A stretch of 64,000 bases of DNA from Klebsiella electrica. GTDB taxonomy: Bacteria > Pseudomonadota > Gammaproteobacteria > Enterobacterales > Enterobacteriaceae. Positions 9,936 through 20,619 of this stretch are shown piece by piece. The stretch covers positions 5,084,001 through 5,148,000 of the forward strand of contig NZ_CP041247.1 in NCBI RefSeq assembly GCF_006711645.1. The letters are read 5' to 3'. Made by a program: the position numbers and the translations under genes. Positions within the stretch are counted from its first letter, which is position 1. Each line of letters begins with the position of its first letter. A model generated the notes under the pieces. It made no database searches. It was not told the origin of the DNA and saw only the letters and a list, made by a program, of their open reading frames with translations.

Positions 9936-10610
9936 TCACCTGTATAACCAGTACGCGGTGTTTTCCACATTCGCACCGCTGAGAATATAACGTTTAAGCG
10001 CGGCAGTGTTCCCCATCTGGGTTGCCACCCGCAGTGTAGAAAGTCCGCGACGTTCGGCCCAATGCCGTGCGGCCTGCATCAGCTCAGCACCCGCGCCGCG
10101 ACCGGCCAGCAGACCGATTCGGGCATCCGTTTCATTAAGCTGTCGCAGAGAAACAAAAGCGCGAATGTCGCCATCCGCGGCGCGAAAAATCAGGCACTGG
10201 TTATCGAAGGTCCCCCGCACCGCGTTTTCAATCCATTGGGCGTAGAAACGACCGCTGGCATCTGCGGCATACCAGGGCGCACGGAAGCGACTTTGCGCAA
10301 AGGCCTGCGCCGCCAGCTCGCGCAAGCGTGGAATCTCTGCCGCCGTGGCCACTTCACAGCCCGTATCGGCAGGCTGACCGACCGGCAGCACCAGATCGAT
10401 TTCGCCTTCCACGAGCTGGAAGCCCAGCTGCTGCAGCGCATCCAGCCGCACGCTATCATCCGCCGCAATCTTCGCCTGCAAACGCGACCAGCCGGCCAGC
10501 GCCTGAGCAGTCAGCGGCGGGGCGTCATCGCGAAAGCGCACAATCGCGCTCTGGATGCCGAAGAAACGATTTTCCCACTCCAGGGATTCAATACTGGCGT
10601 GGAGAGGCAT
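9936..10610 (-). CDS. wecD: WecD, dTDP-fucosamine acetyltransferase
   Basis: The protein has 224 residues from [14 protein letters not shown], the E. coli length. It is a GNAT-fold enzyme that acetylates the 4-amino group of dTDP-4-amino-4,6-dideoxygalactose using acetyl-CoA. The acetyl-CoA loop is [12 protein letters not shown] near residue 175. The frame stays open nine codons further upstream (to 10637), but that extension lies in the scar left by loss of rffGH and has no family match, so the inner ATG is preferred. Upstream there is now wecC instead of rffH. Confidence 0.95.
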   Translation of the reverse strand: MPLHASIESLEWENRFFGIQSAIVRFRDDAPPLTAQALAGWSRLQAKIAADDSVRLDALQQLGFQLVEGEIDLVLPVGQPADTGCEVATAAEIPRLRELAAQAFAQSRFRAPWYAADASGRFYAQWIENAVRGTFDNQCLIFRAADGDIRAFVSLRQLNETDARIGLLAGRGAGAELMQAARHWAERRGLSTLRVATQMGNTAALKRYILSGANVENTAYWLYR

Positions 10611-10692
10611 GGAAGGTGTCCTGGTTGGATTGGTCACGGCCAGAGGCTGGCATAAAACACAGGTTTACGCCGGTGACCAGAACCGTACTCAC
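10588..10692 (-). pseudogene. Deletion scar: rffG start joined to rffH end
   Basis: A 34-codon frame fills the wecC-wecD gap. It opens with GTG overlapping the wecC TGA (GTGA, the usual coupling arrangement) and reads VSTVLVTG. This matches the beginning of the NAD-binding motif (VLVTGGAGFIG-like) of dTDP-glucose 4,6-dehydratase RffG. The final codons read PRQY-stop and overlap the wecD start by 23 bp. From memory E. coli RffH also ends RPRQY and overlaps wecD in this way. The roughly 20 codons between match neither gene. I infer a deletion of nearly all of rffG (dehydratase) and rffH (glucose-1-phosphate thymidylyltransferase). Confidence 0.75.
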
Positions 10693-11951
10693 CGCCACAC
10701 TCCTTTGGTATCGACAATATAATCCTGCGTCACGCTATCGCCGCTGATGGCTTTAAACTGACGATGGTCAACCAGCATCACCAGCACATCGGCGTTCGCC
10801 AATGCGTCATCCAGCAAGGCCAGCGTGCACAGACCGTTGAGTTTGGTCGGCAGCTGGTGGATATTGGGTTCCACAACCAGCGTTTCACCGCTGTGCCAGC
10901 GGGCGATTTGCATGGCGATCGACATCGCCGGGCTTTCGCGCAGATCGTCGATATTCGGCTTAAAAGCCAGGCCAAAGCAGGCGATTTTCAACTCGCTGGC
11001 GCGCTTATTACTGGCGGCCAGACAATCGGCCACCCGGGCTTTGACCTGCTCGATAACCCAGTCAGGCTTATGATCGTTAACCTCACGGGCGGTACGAATC
11101 AACCGCGCCTGCTGCGGGTTTTGCGCCACGATGAACCACGGGTCGACTGCGATACAGTGCCCCCCGACGCCCGGTCCCGGTTGCAGGATATTGACGCGCG
11201 GATGACGATTTGCCAGGCGAATCAGCTCCCAGACGTTAATGTCCTGCTCCGCGCAGATCAGCGACAGCTCGTTCGCGAACGCAATATTCACGTCGCGGAA
11301 GCTGTTTTCGGTCAGCTTACACATCTCGGCGGTGCGAGAGTTGGTGACCACGCATTCGCCTTCGAGGAAAATTTTATACAGCTCGCTGGCGCGGGCGGAG
11401 CAAACCGGCGACATACCGCCGATGACGCGGTCATTCTTAATCAGCTCGACCATCACCTGACCCGGCAACACGCGCTCCGGGCAGTAGGCAATATTGACAT
11501 CCGCCGCTTCGCCAGCCTGCTGCGGGAAGCTCAGGTCCGGACGCATTTCAGCGAGCCAGGCGGCCATTTGCTCCGTCGAACCAACCGGAGAAGTGGACTC
11601 CAGAATCACCAGCGCCCCCTTTTTCAGTACCGGCGCAATGGATTTTGCCGCCGACTCGACGAAGACCATATCCGGCTCATGCAGATCTTTGAACGGGGTG
11701 GGTACGGCAATCAGGTACGCATCCGCCACGACTGGCTCGGTCGTCGCACGTAAATAGCCCTGCTCAACCGCCGTTTTGACCACGCTCGCCAGATCTGGCT
11801 CTACGATATGAATCTCGCCACGGTTAATGGTCTCCACGGCATGTTGATTGATATCAACGCCGACCACCCGCTTTTGCCGGGAGGCGAACGCGGCAGCGGT
11901 TGGCAGGCCAATATATCCAAGGCCAATCACTGAAATGGTAGAAAAACTCAT
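10689..11951 (-). CDS. wecC: WecC, UDP-ManNAc dehydrogenase
   Basis: The protein has 420 residues, full length. It oxidises UDP-N-acetylmannosamine to UDP-ManNAcA with NAD+, supplying WecG. The Rossmann motif [12 protein letters not shown] is at residues 8-19, and the catalytic cysteine is in [14 protein letters not shown] near residue 266. The C-terminal UDP-binding domain is complete and ends VDTKGVWR. The ATG overlaps the wecB stop (ATGA). The gene next downstream is normally rffG; here it is the scar and then wecD. Confidence 0.97.
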   Translation of the reverse strand: MSFSTISVIGLGYIGLPTAAAFASRQKRVVGVDINQHAVETINRGEIHIVEPDLASVVKTAVEQGYLRATTEPVVADAYLIAVPTPFKDLHEPDMVFVESAAKSIAPVLKKGALVILESTSPVGSTEQMAAWLAEMRPDLSFPQQAGEAADVNIAYCPERVLPGQVMVELIKNDRVIGGMSPVCSARASELYKIFLEGECVVTNSRTAEMCKLTENSFRDVNIAFANELSLICAEQDINVWELIRLANRHPRVNILQPGPGVGGHCIAVDPWFIVAQNPQQARLIRTAREVNDHKPDWVIEQVKARVADCLAASNKRASELKIACFGLAFKPNIDDLRESPAMSIAMQIARWHSGETLVVEPNIHQLPTKLNGLCTLALLDDALANADVLVMLVDHRQFKAISGDSVTQDYIVDTKGVWR

Positions 11952-13078
11952 AGCGTTACCTGATTATTTTTAAGTGCGGACAAAATACGGCGACATGCCT
12001 GACCATCACCGTAGGGATTATGCGCCCGGCTCATTGCCTGATACGCGGCATCATCCTGCAGCAGATGCGTGACTTCAGCGACGATACGCTGGCTGTCGGT
12101 CCCGACCAGACGCACGGTGCCTGCGGCAATCGCCTCTGGGCGCTCCGTCATTTCACGCATCACCAGTACCGGCTTCCCTAGCGAGGGTGCCTCCTCCTGA
12201 ATACCGCCGGAGTCGGTGAGGATCAGCCAGGCGCGATCCATCAACCAGACAAACGGCAGATAATCCTGCGGCTCAATCAACATGACGTTATCGACATGAC
12301 CGAGAATACGTTTCACCGGCTCGCTGACGTTCGGGTTCAGATGCACCGGATAGACAATCTGGACATCGGGATTGCTGGCGGCGATTTCCGCCAGCGCGTG
12401 GCAAATTTGCTCAAACCCGCGGCCAAAGCTTTCCCGCCGGTGGCCGGTGACCAGAATCATCTTCTTGCCGTTCGCCAGGAAAGGATAGCGCTGCATCAGT
12501 TCGCTACGCAGAGCCTCATCGCCCAGCACCCGATCGCGAACCCAGAACAACGCATCAATGACCGTGTTGCCGGTGACCGTGATGTGGTCAGCGGCGATAT
12601 TTTCGCGCAGCAGGTTCTGCCGCGAGGTTTCTGTCGGGGCAAAATGGTACGTTGCCAGATGTCCGGTCAGCGTACGGTTCCCCTCTTCCGGCCACGGTGA
12701 ACTCAGATCGCCGGTTCGCAACCCCGCTTCAACGTGCCCGACCGGGATACGCTGATAGAACGCGGCCAGACTTGCCGCCATCGTCGTTGTGGTATCGCCA
12801 TGCACCAGAACAACGTCCGGTTTAAACGATTCCAGCACCGGTTTTAGCCCTTCGAGGATACGACAGGTGATTTCCGTCAGGCCCTGACCTGGCTGCATAA
12901 TATTGAGGTCGTAATCCGGCACGATAGAAAAAAGCTTCAACACCTGGTCGAGCATCTCCCGATGCTGCGCCGTGACGCAAACTTTCGCCTCAAAGTGAGG
13001 ATCTTTTGCCAGCGCATGAACCAGCGGTGCCATTTTGATGGCTTCGGGTCTGGTGCCAAATACCGTTAGTACTTTCAC
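11948..13078 (-). CDS. wecB: WecB, UDP-GlcNAc 2-epimerase
   Basis: The protein has 376 residues. It converts UDP-GlcNAc to UDP-ManNAc, the first committed step toward the ManNAcA unit. Family motifs are [14 protein letters not shown] (start), [26 protein letters not shown] and SGGIQEEAP. It uses a GTG start ([10 protein letters not shown]). It lies 56 bp after wzzE and overlaps wecC by 4 bp. Confidence 0.97.
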   Translation of the reverse strand: MKVLTVFGTRPEAIKMAPLVHALAKDPHFEAKVCVTAQHREMLDQVLKLFSIVPDYDLNIMQPGQGLTEITCRILEGLKPVLESFKPDVVLVHGDTTTTMAASLAAFYQRIPVGHVEAGLRTGDLSSPWPEEGNRTLTGHLATYHFAPTETSRQNLLRENIAADHITVTGNTVIDALFWVRDRVLGDEALRSELMQRYPFLANGKKMILVTGHRRESFGRGFEQICHALAEIAASNPDVQIVYPVHLNPNVSEPVKRILGHVDNVMLIEPQDYLPFVWLMDRAWLILTDSGGIQEEAPSLGKPVLVMREMTERPEAIAAGTVRLVGTDSQRIVAEVTHLLQDDAAYQAMSRAHNPYGDGQACRRILSALKNNQVTL

Positions 13079-13134
13079 ATCGATTCTCTTCGATTAGGTG
13101 ATGAAGTTGATTAATTCTTCATCACAGGCCGCAT

Positions 13135-14184
13135 TCACTGGACTCTGCGTCGCGATAATGCAACGCCTGCGCCGATGAGCGCGCCCACGATACCCCACAT
13201 CACCATCAGAAATACGCGCCGCGGGCTATCGCGTTTTACCGGTTCTTCCGGCGTACGCAAATACCGGTAAGTCTGAAAACGCGGATCTAATGTCGGTCCG
13301 ACGTTGAGCGTATTCAGCATGGCACGGCTTTGGTCATAGTCGAGATCGTATTCCGGCCCCACCGCTTGCAAATTTTCCAGTCGCGCCTGCAGCATTGGCC
13401 TGCCGAGCAAGAACAGCTCGGAATCCGGCTGCTGATCGGCCGGGATATCGGTTTCACTGCGGGAGATGTTGTGCTGCTGCGCCACTTTCAACGCCTCTTC
13501 CACGCTGTGGGTACGACGGTTGAATATTTCGCGCGCCACCTCTTCCTGGCGCTTCACCTGCGCTTTCATCTGCACGGTGCGGGCCGCCCAGGCGCCTTTC
13601 AGCTCGTCATTAAGATGTCCTGCCGCACGCTGGCTGGCGAAGGCCACGTACTGACGCAGCAGATTATTGGCATCCGGCGCGGTCTCGGCCGTCAGCTTCA
13701 CGCTGTCGTTAACATTTTTTACCGGGTCGCCCGGCATGAACTGAATGTTGTTAATCAAATCGTCCAGCAGCGCAGCGTCCGCACGGGCATTGCCCGACTG
13801 GCGCTGTTTGTAATAGTCCGTTTGCAACCAAAAATCGCGGCGGGTATCCCAGGACCCCTGCTGCATGATGAACTCTTTGTAAGCTTGCTCCATCGCCGAC
13901 GGCTGGTCGACCGGAACCAGATTGGCTTTAATATCCAGATTGCGTAAGAACTGCTGTTGGGAATAGTAACCACCCAGCATATTCACGGTTGGCCGATCGG
14001 TTATCGCCGTAGCGCTCCACTCCTGGCGAGCAAAGAAGGCGTAAACCAGAACGATCAGCGCAAATAGCACGGCCATCCCGGCTATCCAGATTTTTCCTGC
14101 CCATAAGGCGCGAAACAGCCCGCGAATATCCAGTTCATTCTCAACGTTCACTGCTTGTGCTCCCGGTAATGGTTGAGTCATCAC
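13135..14184 (-). CDS. wzzE: WzzE, ECA chain-length regulator
   Basis: The protein has 349 residues (E. coli 348) and is a polysaccharide co-polymerase of the Wzz type. It has two membrane segments (about residues 35-52 and 325-343) around a long periplasmic, partly coiled-coil domain. A basic/proline-rich stretch (EEPVKRDSPRR) precedes the second segment. It sets the modal number of ECA repeats made by WzyE. It lies 10 bp downstream of wecA in the same transcript. Confidence 0.96.
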   Translation of the reverse strand: MMTQPLPGAQAVNVENELDIRGLFRALWAGKIWIAGMAVLFALIVLVYAFFARQEWSATAITDRPTVNMLGGYYSQQQFLRNLDIKANLVPVDQPSAMEQAYKEFIMQQGSWDTRRDFWLQTDYYKQRQSGNARADAALLDDLINNIQFMPGDPVKNVNDSVKLTAETAPDANNLLRQYVAFASQRAAGHLNDELKGAWAARTVQMKAQVKRQEEVAREIFNRRTHSVEEALKVAQQHNISRSETDIPADQQPDSELFLLGRPMLQARLENLQAVGPEYDLDYDQSRAMLNTLNVGPTLDPRFQTYRYLRTPEEPVKRDSPRRVFLMVMWGIVGALIGAGVALSRRRVQ

Positions 14185-14194
14185 GTCCCCAGTT

Positions 14195-15298
14195 CTACTT
14201 GGTTAATTTTGGCTTATTGCCGCTGTGTCGCCGTATTCTGCGTCTGATGCGCTTAACCAGTCGCGCCACTTTCCATGCGCGTTTAATGCAGTAGCCATAA
14301 AGGAAAAAGGCCAACAAAAAGAGAATTAACATCACCCATTCAGGAACGATACGGGTATATTCCGCCACCACGCCCACCAGCGCCAGCAGCGCGGCCGCCA
14401 GCGTGATCAGGACGAAAGCCTGCCGGGAAGTAAACCCGGCACGCATAATCAAATGATGAATATGCTGGCGATCCGGAGAGAACGGGCTCATCCCTTTACG
14501 CAGGCGACGATACATAATCGCCACCATATCCATCAACGGAATCGCAATAATCCACAGGGCGGTCACCGGGCTAATGGGATGCGTTTTGCCCTGGGTCGTT
14601 TCCAGCAGAATCCAGATGATGGTGAAGCCAATCATGGTACTGCCGGCATCGCCCATAAAAACTTTGTAACGACGGCCAAGCACGCCGAGGTTAAGTAAAA
14701 TATAGGGCAGAATGGCGGCTATCATCGCAAAACACCACATTGCCAGGCTGTATTGACCGTCAAACCACAGAATAATGCCGGTTGCCGCAAATGAGACCGA
14801 TGACAGACCGCCGAGCAGGCCGTCGATACCATCCACCATATTAAAGGCGTTAATCGCGGCCCAGACGGCGAAAAGGGTGAGGAAGAAGCCAAAGGGGCCG
14901 AGGACCAGCTCCCACGAACCAAAAATATAGCCCAGGCTACTCAGGTGCAGGTTCCCTGCCGTCATCATGACAATGGCAATGGCGGCCTGAATCACCGCGC
15001 GAATTTTTACACTGATATCAAACCGATCATCCAGCGCACCGACCAGCACAAGGATGCCGGCGCAGGACAGATATAAGAATGAATGGGGAATGTAATAATC
15101 AGCGATGGCAAAAGTAAAACAAATGCCAGCATAAACTGAGATGCCACCCACTAACGGAACCAAACCCTGATGCCGTTTTCGATAGTTAGGTTTATCCACT
15201 AACCCGACTTTTTTCGCTGCTTTTCGGGCAACAAATATAAAAAGGGTAGTGAATAAGAAAATACTGATTAATTCAGTAATAGCAGTGAGTAAATTCAC
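14195..15298 (-). CDS. wecA: WecA, UDP-GlcNAc:undecaprenyl-P GlcNAc-1-P transferase
   Basis: An integral membrane enzyme that starts ECA (and many O-antigens) by making undecaprenyl-PP-GlcNAc. I start at GTG 15298 (VNLLTAITELIS), giving 367 residues as in E. coli; the frame is open to 15352 but the extra 18 codons have no family match. About 11 membrane segments are predicted. Catalytic marks are GALDDRFDIS, NAFNMVDGIDGL and RQHIHHLIMR. It is the first gene of the ECA operon, downstream of the rho terminator. Confidence 0.96.
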   Translation of the reverse strand: MNLLTAITELISIFLFTTLFIFVARKAAKKVGLVDKPNYRKRHQGLVPLVGGISVYAGICFTFAIADYYIPHSFLYLSCAGILVLVGALDDRFDISVKIRAVIQAAIAIVMMTAGNLHLSSLGYIFGSWELVLGPFGFFLTLFAVWAAINAFNMVDGIDGLLGGLSSVSFAATGIILWFDGQYSLAMWCFAMIAAILPYILLNLGVLGRRYKVFMGDAGSTMIGFTIIWILLETTQGKTHPISPVTALWIIAIPLMDMVAIMYRRLRKGMSPFSPDRQHIHHLIMRAGFTSRQAFVLITLAAALLALVGVVAEYTRIVPEWVMLILFLLAFFLYGYCIKRAWKVARLVKRIRRRIRRHSGNKPKLTK

Positions 15299-15489
15299 AA
15301 CACATGTGCTCTCAGCATGGTTAATCCGGGAAGTATAACGACGATGTCTCAACTCCTGAAGGGGTAAAGCAGAACATTACAAATTTATTGTATAGATTTT
15401 AGTCTGTTAAAATTATCACTGCCTCGCGTGGTACGCTCATCATACGATAATCCCTGCTTCCTTTTCCCTTTCTGGATCATACAAACCCA

Positions 15490-15520
15490 AAAAACAAAAC
15501 GCCACGCGATTGCGTGGCGT
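15490..15520 (-). terminator. Terminator of rho (probably bidirectional)
   Basis: The stem ACGCCACGC/GCGTGGCGT with a 4-nt loop (15499-15520) lies just after the rho stop. On the minus strand it is followed by a T-rich tract (TTTTGTTTTTTGGG). On the plus strand it is also followed by TTTTT. Confidence 0.85.
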
Positions 15521-15538
15521 TTTTGGGCTTTTTTTAAC

Positions 15539-16798
15539 TTACGAGCGTTTCATCATATCGAAGAAGTCATCGTTCGTTTTGGTCATCGCCAGTTTGTTGA
15601 TGAGGAACTCCATCGCGTCAATCTCACCCATCGGATGGATGATTTTACGCAGGATCCACATCTTCTGCAGCTCTTCCTGGGTGGTAAGCAGCTCTTCTTT
15701 ACGGGTACCGGAACGGTTGTAGTCGATAGCCGGGAAGACGCGTTTTTCCGCGATCTTACGCGAGAGATGCAGCTCCATGTTACCGGTGCCTTTAAACTCT
15801 TCGTAGATAACTTCATCCATTTTGGAGCCGGTATCAATCAGCGCGGTGGCGATAATGGTCAGGCTACCGCCCTCTTCCACGTTACGCGCGGCACCGAAGA
15901 AACGCTTCGGACGATGCAGGGCGTTAGCGTCCACACCACCGGTCAACACTTTACCGGAAGCCGGCACAACGGTGTTGTAGGCACGCGCCAGACGGGTAAT
16001 GGAGTCGAGCAGAATGATAACGTCTTTCTTGTGCTCAACCAGGCGTTTCGCCTTCTCGATAACCATCTCGGCAACCTGAACGTGGCGGGAAGCAGGTTCG
16101 TCAAAGGTGGAAGCAACCACTTCGCCTTTAACCAGACGCTGCATCTCGGTCACTTCTTCCGGACGTTCGTCGATCAGCAGCACCATCAGCACGCAGTCAG
16201 GATGGTTGTACGCGATGCTCTGCGCGATATTCTGCAGCAGCATGGTTTTACCGGCTTTCGGCGGCGCAACAATCAGACCACGCTGACCGCGGCCGATCGG
16301 CGAGGCCAGATCCAGCACGCGAGCGGTTAAGTCTTCGGTTGAACCGTTACCACGTTCCATACGCAGACGTGAGTTCGCGTGCAGCGGCGTCAGGTTCTCG
16401 AACAGGATCTTATTACGCGCGTTTTCCGGCTTGTCGTAGTTAACTTCGTTAACTTTCAACAGCGCAAAGTAACGCTCACCCTCTTTAGGAGGACGAATCT
16501 TACCGGAAATGGTGTCACCAGTGCGGAGGTTGAAACGGCGGATTTGGCTTGGGGATACGTAGATGTCATCGGGACCGGCGAGGTAGGAGCTGTCTGCGGA
16601 ACGGAGGAAACCAAATCCATCCTGCAGTATCTCCAGTACGCCATCGCCAAAGATATCTTCGCCACTCTTCGAATGCTGCTTGAGGATGGCAAAAATAATA
16701 TCCTGCTTACGCATACGGGCCAGGTTTTCCAGCCCCATATTTTCGCCGAGAGTAATCAGCTCAGAAACCGGCGTATTCTTTAATTCGGTAAGATTCAT
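15539..16798 (-). CDS. rho: Rho transcription termination factor
   Basis: The protein has 419 residues starting [14 protein letters not shown]; an upstream ATG in frame at 16870 would add 24 unconserved residues. It is a hexameric RNA-dependent ATPase. It shows an N-terminal helical domain, an OB-fold RNA-binding region (about 50-120), Walker [11 protein letters not shown] near residue 180, the Walker B region [14 protein letters not shown] near 255, and the R-loop [12 protein letters not shown]. coli rho is autoregulated through the leader upstream. Confidence 0.98.
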   Translation of the reverse strand: MNLTELKNTPVSELITLGENMGLENLARMRKQDIIFAILKQHSKSGEDIFGDGVLEILQDGFGFLRSADSSYLAGPDDIYVSPSQIRRFNLRTGDTISGKIRPPKEGERYFALLKVNEVNYDKPENARNKILFENLTPLHANSRLRMERGNGSTEDLTARVLDLASPIGRGQRGLIVAPPKAGKTMLLQNIAQSIAYNHPDCVLMVLLIDERPEEVTEMQRLVKGEVVASTFDEPASRHVQVAEMVIEKAKRLVEHKKDVIILLDSITRLARAYNTVVPASGKVLTGGVDANALHRPKRFFGAARNVEEGGSLTIIATALIDTGSKMDEVIYEEFKGTGNMELHLSRKIAEKRVFPAIDYNRSGTRKEELLTTQEELQKMWILRKIIHPMGEIDAMEFLINKLAMTKTNDDFFDMMKRS

Positions 16799-16885
16799 AA
16801 TGGTGTGGGTTCTTAAACTCGGGGTAGAACTCGAACTTAATGTTGTGAATGGTATGGCAGGAACATCCATGCCTGTTAACGGCCT

Positions 16886-16987
16886 TCATCTCGTGCCTGT
16901 ACGTTGCCTGGTCACAGGAAAGAACGCAGAGCTGGAACGACAAAACGGAATGAGTGAAAAGCCCGGAATTTGTAGCCTCTCGCGCAT
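16886..16987 (-). CDS. rhoL: RhoL, leader peptide of rho
   Basis: A 33-codon frame on the minus strand between trxA and rho. It starts MRERLQIPGFSL and ends VTRQRTGTR. The length equals that of E. coli RhoL, and the middle and C-terminal part (SL-P-CR-SSA--PVTRQR) aligns with it. It lies in the rho leader, where rho autoregulates early termination. The conservation pattern at protein level supports translation. Confidence 0.8.
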   Translation of the reverse strand: MRERLQIPGFSLIPFCRSSSAFFPVTRQRTGTR

Positions 16988-17131
16988 TTGCTGCGGGACG
17001 CTTCGGGTAAAACAAGATTCAAACAATAAGGTATGTTTAAAACGAAGTCTGAAGTTAACTTAGCACGACTCTGGCCGGGCGTCCAGAGTTCCGCTAAAAA
17101 TAGGAACCCGGACGCCGGAATGGCAAACTGC

Positions 17132-17461
17132 TTACGCCAGGTTGGCGTCGAGGAAATCTTTCAGCTGGCCTTTAGACAGCGCGCCAACCTTAGTTGCCGC
17201 GACTTCGCCGTTCTTAAACAGCAGCAGAGTCGGGATGCCGCGAATGCCGTATTTCGGCGCAGTACCCGGGTTCTGATCGATGTTCAGTTTAGCAACGGTC
17301 AGTTTGCCCTGATACTCTTCAGCGATCTCATCCAGAATCGGGGCGATCATTTTGCACGGACCGCACCACTCTGCCCAGAAATCGACGAGGGTTAGCCCGT
17401 CAGCCTTGAGTACGTCCGTGTCAAAACTGTCGTCAGTCAGGTGAATAATTTTATCGCTCAT
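17132..17461 (-). CDS. trxA: Thioredoxin 1
   Basis: The protein has 109 residues from [14 protein letters not shown], identical in length to E. coli TrxA. Four extra in-frame codons upstream are not conserved. The redox motif WCGPC is at residues 29-33, the buried Asp27 precedes it ([13 protein letters not shown]), and the cis-proline is in [11 protein letters not shown]. It is a cytosolic disulfide reductant for ribonucleotide reductase, Msr and others. It is transcribed toward rhoL-rho. Confidence 0.98.
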   Translation of the reverse strand: MSDKIIHLTDDSFDTDVLKADGLTLVDFWAEWCGPCKMIAPILDEIAEEYQGKLTVAKLNIDQNPGTAPKYGIRGIPTLLLFKNGEVAATKVGALSKGQLKDFLDANLA

Positions 17462-17835
17462 ATTTAACTCCACAGGAATAAGCCTGGTGTGTTGGTGTCG
17501 CAGACATCAACGACGTGCCGATGCTACGTTATACACGTTATTGTTCAGGATGCCTCTATGTACTGGCATATGTACTGGGTACTGGCATATGTACTGGCCA
17601 CTGCGCGATCCGATCCCTCATGGATGTCGTCTTGCAGAAGCCAAAGCAAACCGCCTTCAAACCGTTTCCGGTAGATTAATCCACCTCGACGCGCTGAGTA
17701 GTCTAAGCTTTCGAGGATTCATCAGGTTGCCGTAGATGCACCTTAAGTCATTTCGCGTATAGCCAACGAAAGGTTGACGTTATTTCAACGGATACGCTTT
17801 CTTAATGCAATAGTTAGCTGATATTCTACCACACT
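17462..17835. other. Divergent trxA / rhlB control region
   Basis: A 374 bp gene-free stretch between the divergent starts of trxA and rhlB. It should hold both promoters. I could not assign -35/-10 pairs with confidence. The clearest feature is a 19 bp tandem repeat at 17561-17598. Small open frames here lack ribosome sites and family resemblance. Confidence 0.6.
17561..17598. repeat. Tandem 19 bp repeat upstream of trxA
   Basis: Two head-to-tail copies of TACTGGCATATGTACTGG plus one variable base lie at 17561-17579 and 17580-17598. Each copy has internal dyad symmetry around CATATG and an inner TACTGG direct repeat, so four TACTGG units occur within 38 bp. Confidence 0.85.
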
Positions 17836-19101
17836 ATGAGCAAAACACATTTAACAGAACAGAAGTTTTCCGACTTCGCCCTGCACCCGGCAGTGATTGA
17901 AGCCCTTGAAAAGAAAGGGTTTCATAATTGTACGCCCATTCAGGCTCTCGCTCTTCCGCTAACGCTGGAAGGTCGTGATGTCGCCGGGCAGGCGCAAACC
18001 GGTACCGGAAAAACGATGGCGTTCCTGACGTCAACGTTTCATTATCTTCTCTCTCACCCGGCCAACGCTGACCGCCAGGTAAACCAACCGCGTGCGCTGA
18101 TCATGGCTCCTACGCGCGAGCTGGCGGTACAAATTCACGCTGATGCAGAACCGCTGGCTGCGGCCACCGGCCTGAAGCTGGGTCTGGCGTACGGCGGCGA
18201 TGGCTACGATAAGCAGCTGAAAGTGCTGGAAAGCGGCGTCGACATTCTGATTGGCACCACTGGTCGTCTGATTGATTACGCCAAACAGAATCACATTAAC
18301 CTTGGCGCGATTCAGGTCGTCGTGCTGGATGAAGCCGATCGCATGTACGATCTCGGCTTTATTAAAGATATCCGCTGGCTGTTCCGTCGCATGCCGCCGA
18401 CCAATCAGCGTCTGAATATGCTGTTCTCCGCAACCCTTTCTTACCGTGTTCGCGAACTGGCGTTTGAACAGATGAACAACGCCGAATATGTTGAAGTCGA
18501 GCCGGAACAGAAAACGGGTCACCGGATTAAAGAAGAGCTGTTCTACCCTTCCAACGAAGAAAAAATGCGCCTGTTACAGACGCTTCTGGAAGAAGAGTGG
18601 CCGGATCGCGCCATTATTTTCGCCAACACTAAACATCGTTGCGAAGATATCTGGGGACACCTGGCGGCGGACGGTCATCGCGTCGGCTTGCTGACCGGCG
18701 ACGTCGCCCAGAAAAAACGCCTGCGGATCCTTGAAGAGTTCACCCGTGGCGATATCGACATTCTGGTGGCGACTGACGTTGCTGCGCGTGGTCTGCATAT
18801 CCCGGCCGTCACGCACGTCTTTAACTATGACCTGCCGGACGACTGCGAAGATTACGTTCACCGCATCGGCCGTACCGGTCGCGCGGGCGCCAGCGGCCAC
18901 TCCATCAGTCTGGCCTGCGAAGAGTACGCGCTGAATCTTCCGGCGATTGAGACCTACACCGGTCACTCTATTCCGGTCAGCAAGTACAATCCAGATGCAC
19001 TTATGACAGATTTGCCTAAGCCGCTGCGCCTGACGCGCCCGCGCACTGGCAATGGCCCGCGTCGCAGCGGTCCGCCTCGTAATCGTCGTCGTTCAGGTTA
19101 A
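17836..19101 (+). CDS. rhlB: RhlB, DEAD-box RNA helicase of the degradosome
   Basis: The protein has 421 residues, full length. Helicase motifs are in order: Q-motif ([10 protein letters not shown]), motif [13 protein letters not shown] ([13 protein letters not shown]), SAT (LFSATLS), and motif [10 protein letters not shown]. The C-terminal tail is basic and arginine-rich ([13 protein letters not shown]), consistent with RNA binding. It unwinds structured mRNA for PNPase and RNase E. gppA starts 8 bp after its stop. Confidence 0.98.
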   Translation: MSKTHLTEQKFSDFALHPAVIEALEKKGFHNCTPIQALALPLTLEGRDVAGQAQTGTGKTMAFLTSTFHYLLSHPANADRQVNQPRALIMAPTRELAVQIHADAEPLAAATGLKLGLAYGGDGYDKQLKVLESGVDILIGTTGRLIDYAKQNHINLGAIQVVVLDEADRMYDLGFIKDIRWLFRRMPPTNQRLNMLFSATLSYRVRELAFEQMNNAEYVEVEPEQKTGHRIKEELFYPSNEEKMRLLQTLLEEEWPDRAIIFANTKHRCEDIWGHLAADGHRVGLLTGDVAQKKRLRILEEFTRGDIDILVATDVAARGLHIPAVTHVFNYDLPDDCEDYVHRIGRTGRAGASGHSISLACEEYALNLPAIETYTGHSIPVSKYNPDALMTDLPKPLRLTRPRTGNGPRRSGPPRNRRRSG

Positions 19102-19109
19102 ATAAATCT

Positions 19110-20594
19110 ATGCTCAGTTCCACCTCGCTTTATGCAGCTATCGATCTTGGTTCTAATAGCTTTCATATGTTGGTTGTACGCGAGGTGGCCGGGAGCATCC
19201 AGACGCTCAGCCGCATCAAGCGCAAAGTACGTCTGGCCGCTGGCCTGAACAGCGATAACACGCTCTCCGCGGAAGCGATGGAGCGTGGGTGGCAGTGCCT
19301 GCGTCTGTTTGCAGAACGCCTGCAGGATATCCCACCCGTTCAAATTCGCGTTGTGGCGACCGCCACGCTGCGCCTGGCCGTCAATGCCGATGCGTTTTTG
19401 GCAAAGGCCCGGGAAATCCTCGGCTGTCCGGTGCAGGTGATCAGCGGTGAAGAAGAAGCCCGCCTGATTTATCAAGGCGTTGCTCATACGACCGGCGGCG
19501 AAGACCGGCGCCTGGTTGTCGATATCGGCGGTGCCAGTACCGAACTGGTGACTGGCACGGGGGCACAGACCACCTCTCTTTTTAGCCTGTCGATGGGGTG
19601 CGTCACCTGGCTGGAGCGCTACTTCGCCGATCGTAACCTGACAAAAGAAAACTTCGATCTGGCAGAAAATGCGGCTCGGGAAGTCCTGCGTCCGATTACT
19701 GACACCCTGAATTACCACGGCTGGAAAGTTTGCGTAGGCGCATCCGGTACCGTTCAGGCCCTGCAGGAAATTATGATGGCGCAGGGGATGGACGAGCGAA
19801 TCACCCTGGCTAAATTGCAGCAGCTCAAGCAGCGTGCGATTCAGTGCGGGCGCCTGGAAGAGCTGGAAATCGAAGGCTTAACCTTAGAGCGAGCGCTGGT
19901 TTTCCCCAGCGGGCTGGCCATACTTATCGCCATCTTCAGCGAACTGAAAATTCAGTGTATGACCCTCGCGGGCGGCGCGCTCCGCGAAGGCCTGGTTTAC
20001 GGCATGCTGCATCTGTCCGTCGATCAGGATATCCGTAGCCGTACGCTGCGCAATATTCAACGCCGCTTTATGATAGACACCGAGCAGGCCCAGCGCGTAA
20101 CCCAACTCGCAGCGCATCTGGTGAATCAGCTGGACGGTGCCTGGGAGCTGGAATCGCTCAGCCGCGAACTGCTCGCCAGCGCCTGCGAGCTGCACGAAAT
20201 TGGTCTGAGCGTCGATTTTAAACGCGCCCCGCAGCACGCCGCCTATCTGGTGAGCAACCTCGATCTCCCCGGCTTCACGCCGGCGCAGAAAAAGCTGCTC
20301 GCAACCCTGCTGCTCAACCAGACTAACACCATCGATCTCTCCTCTCTTCATCAGCAAAATGCGGTGAAACCACGGGTTGCGGAACACCTGTGTCGGCTGC
20401 TGCGTCTGGCGATCCTCTTTGCCAGCCGCCGTCGCGACGATCTGCTGCCGGCCATTTCACTGACTGTCGCAGGCGAGAAACTGGTGCTGACGCTGCCGGA
20501 GGGGTGGCTGGAAGATCATCCGCTGGGTCGGGAGTTGGTGGAGCAGGAGTGCCAGTGGCAAAGCTATGTCCACTGGACCCTTGAGGTGGCTTAA
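19110..20594 (+). CDS. gppA: GppA, pppGpp 5'-phosphohydrolase / exopolyphosphatase
   Basis: The protein has 494 residues, full length, of the Ppx/GppA family in the actin-like ATPase superfamily. It converts pppGpp to ppGpp and can also degrade polyphosphate. Phosphate-loop signatures are [13 protein letters not shown] at residues 10-22 and [12 protein letters not shown] near 140. The C-terminal half is HD-like and helical. It is close behind rhlB and likely shares its transcript; rep converges from the other side. Confidence 0.97.
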   Translation: MLSSTSLYAAIDLGSNSFHMLVVREVAGSIQTLSRIKRKVRLAAGLNSDNTLSAEAMERGWQCLRLFAERLQDIPPVQIRVVATATLRLAVNADAFLAKAREILGCPVQVISGEEEARLIYQGVAHTTGGEDRRLVVDIGGASTELVTGTGAQTTSLFSLSMGCVTWLERYFADRNLTKENFDLAENAAREVLRPITDTLNYHGWKVCVGASGTVQALQEIMMAQGMDERITLAKLQQLKQRAIQCGRLEELEIEGLTLERALVFPSGLAILIAIFSELKIQCMTLAGGALREGLVYGMLHLSVDQDIRSRTLRNIQRRFMIDTEQAQRVTQLAAHLVNQLDGAWELESLSRELLASACELHEIGLSVDFKRAPQHAAYLVSNLDLPGFTPAQKKLLATLLLNQTNTIDLSSLHQQNAVKPRVAEHLCRLLRLAILFASRRRDDLLPAISLTVAGEKLVLTLPEGWLEDHPLGRELVEQECQWQSYVHWTLEVA

Positions 20595-20619
20595 TTCCGC
20601 CTGATATTCCGTAAAATCG

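Noticed and set aside
10611-10637. Upstream start for wecD giving nine extra residues
   Set aside because: The extension lies in the rffGH scar, and the inner ATG gives the exact family length and the conserved N-terminus.
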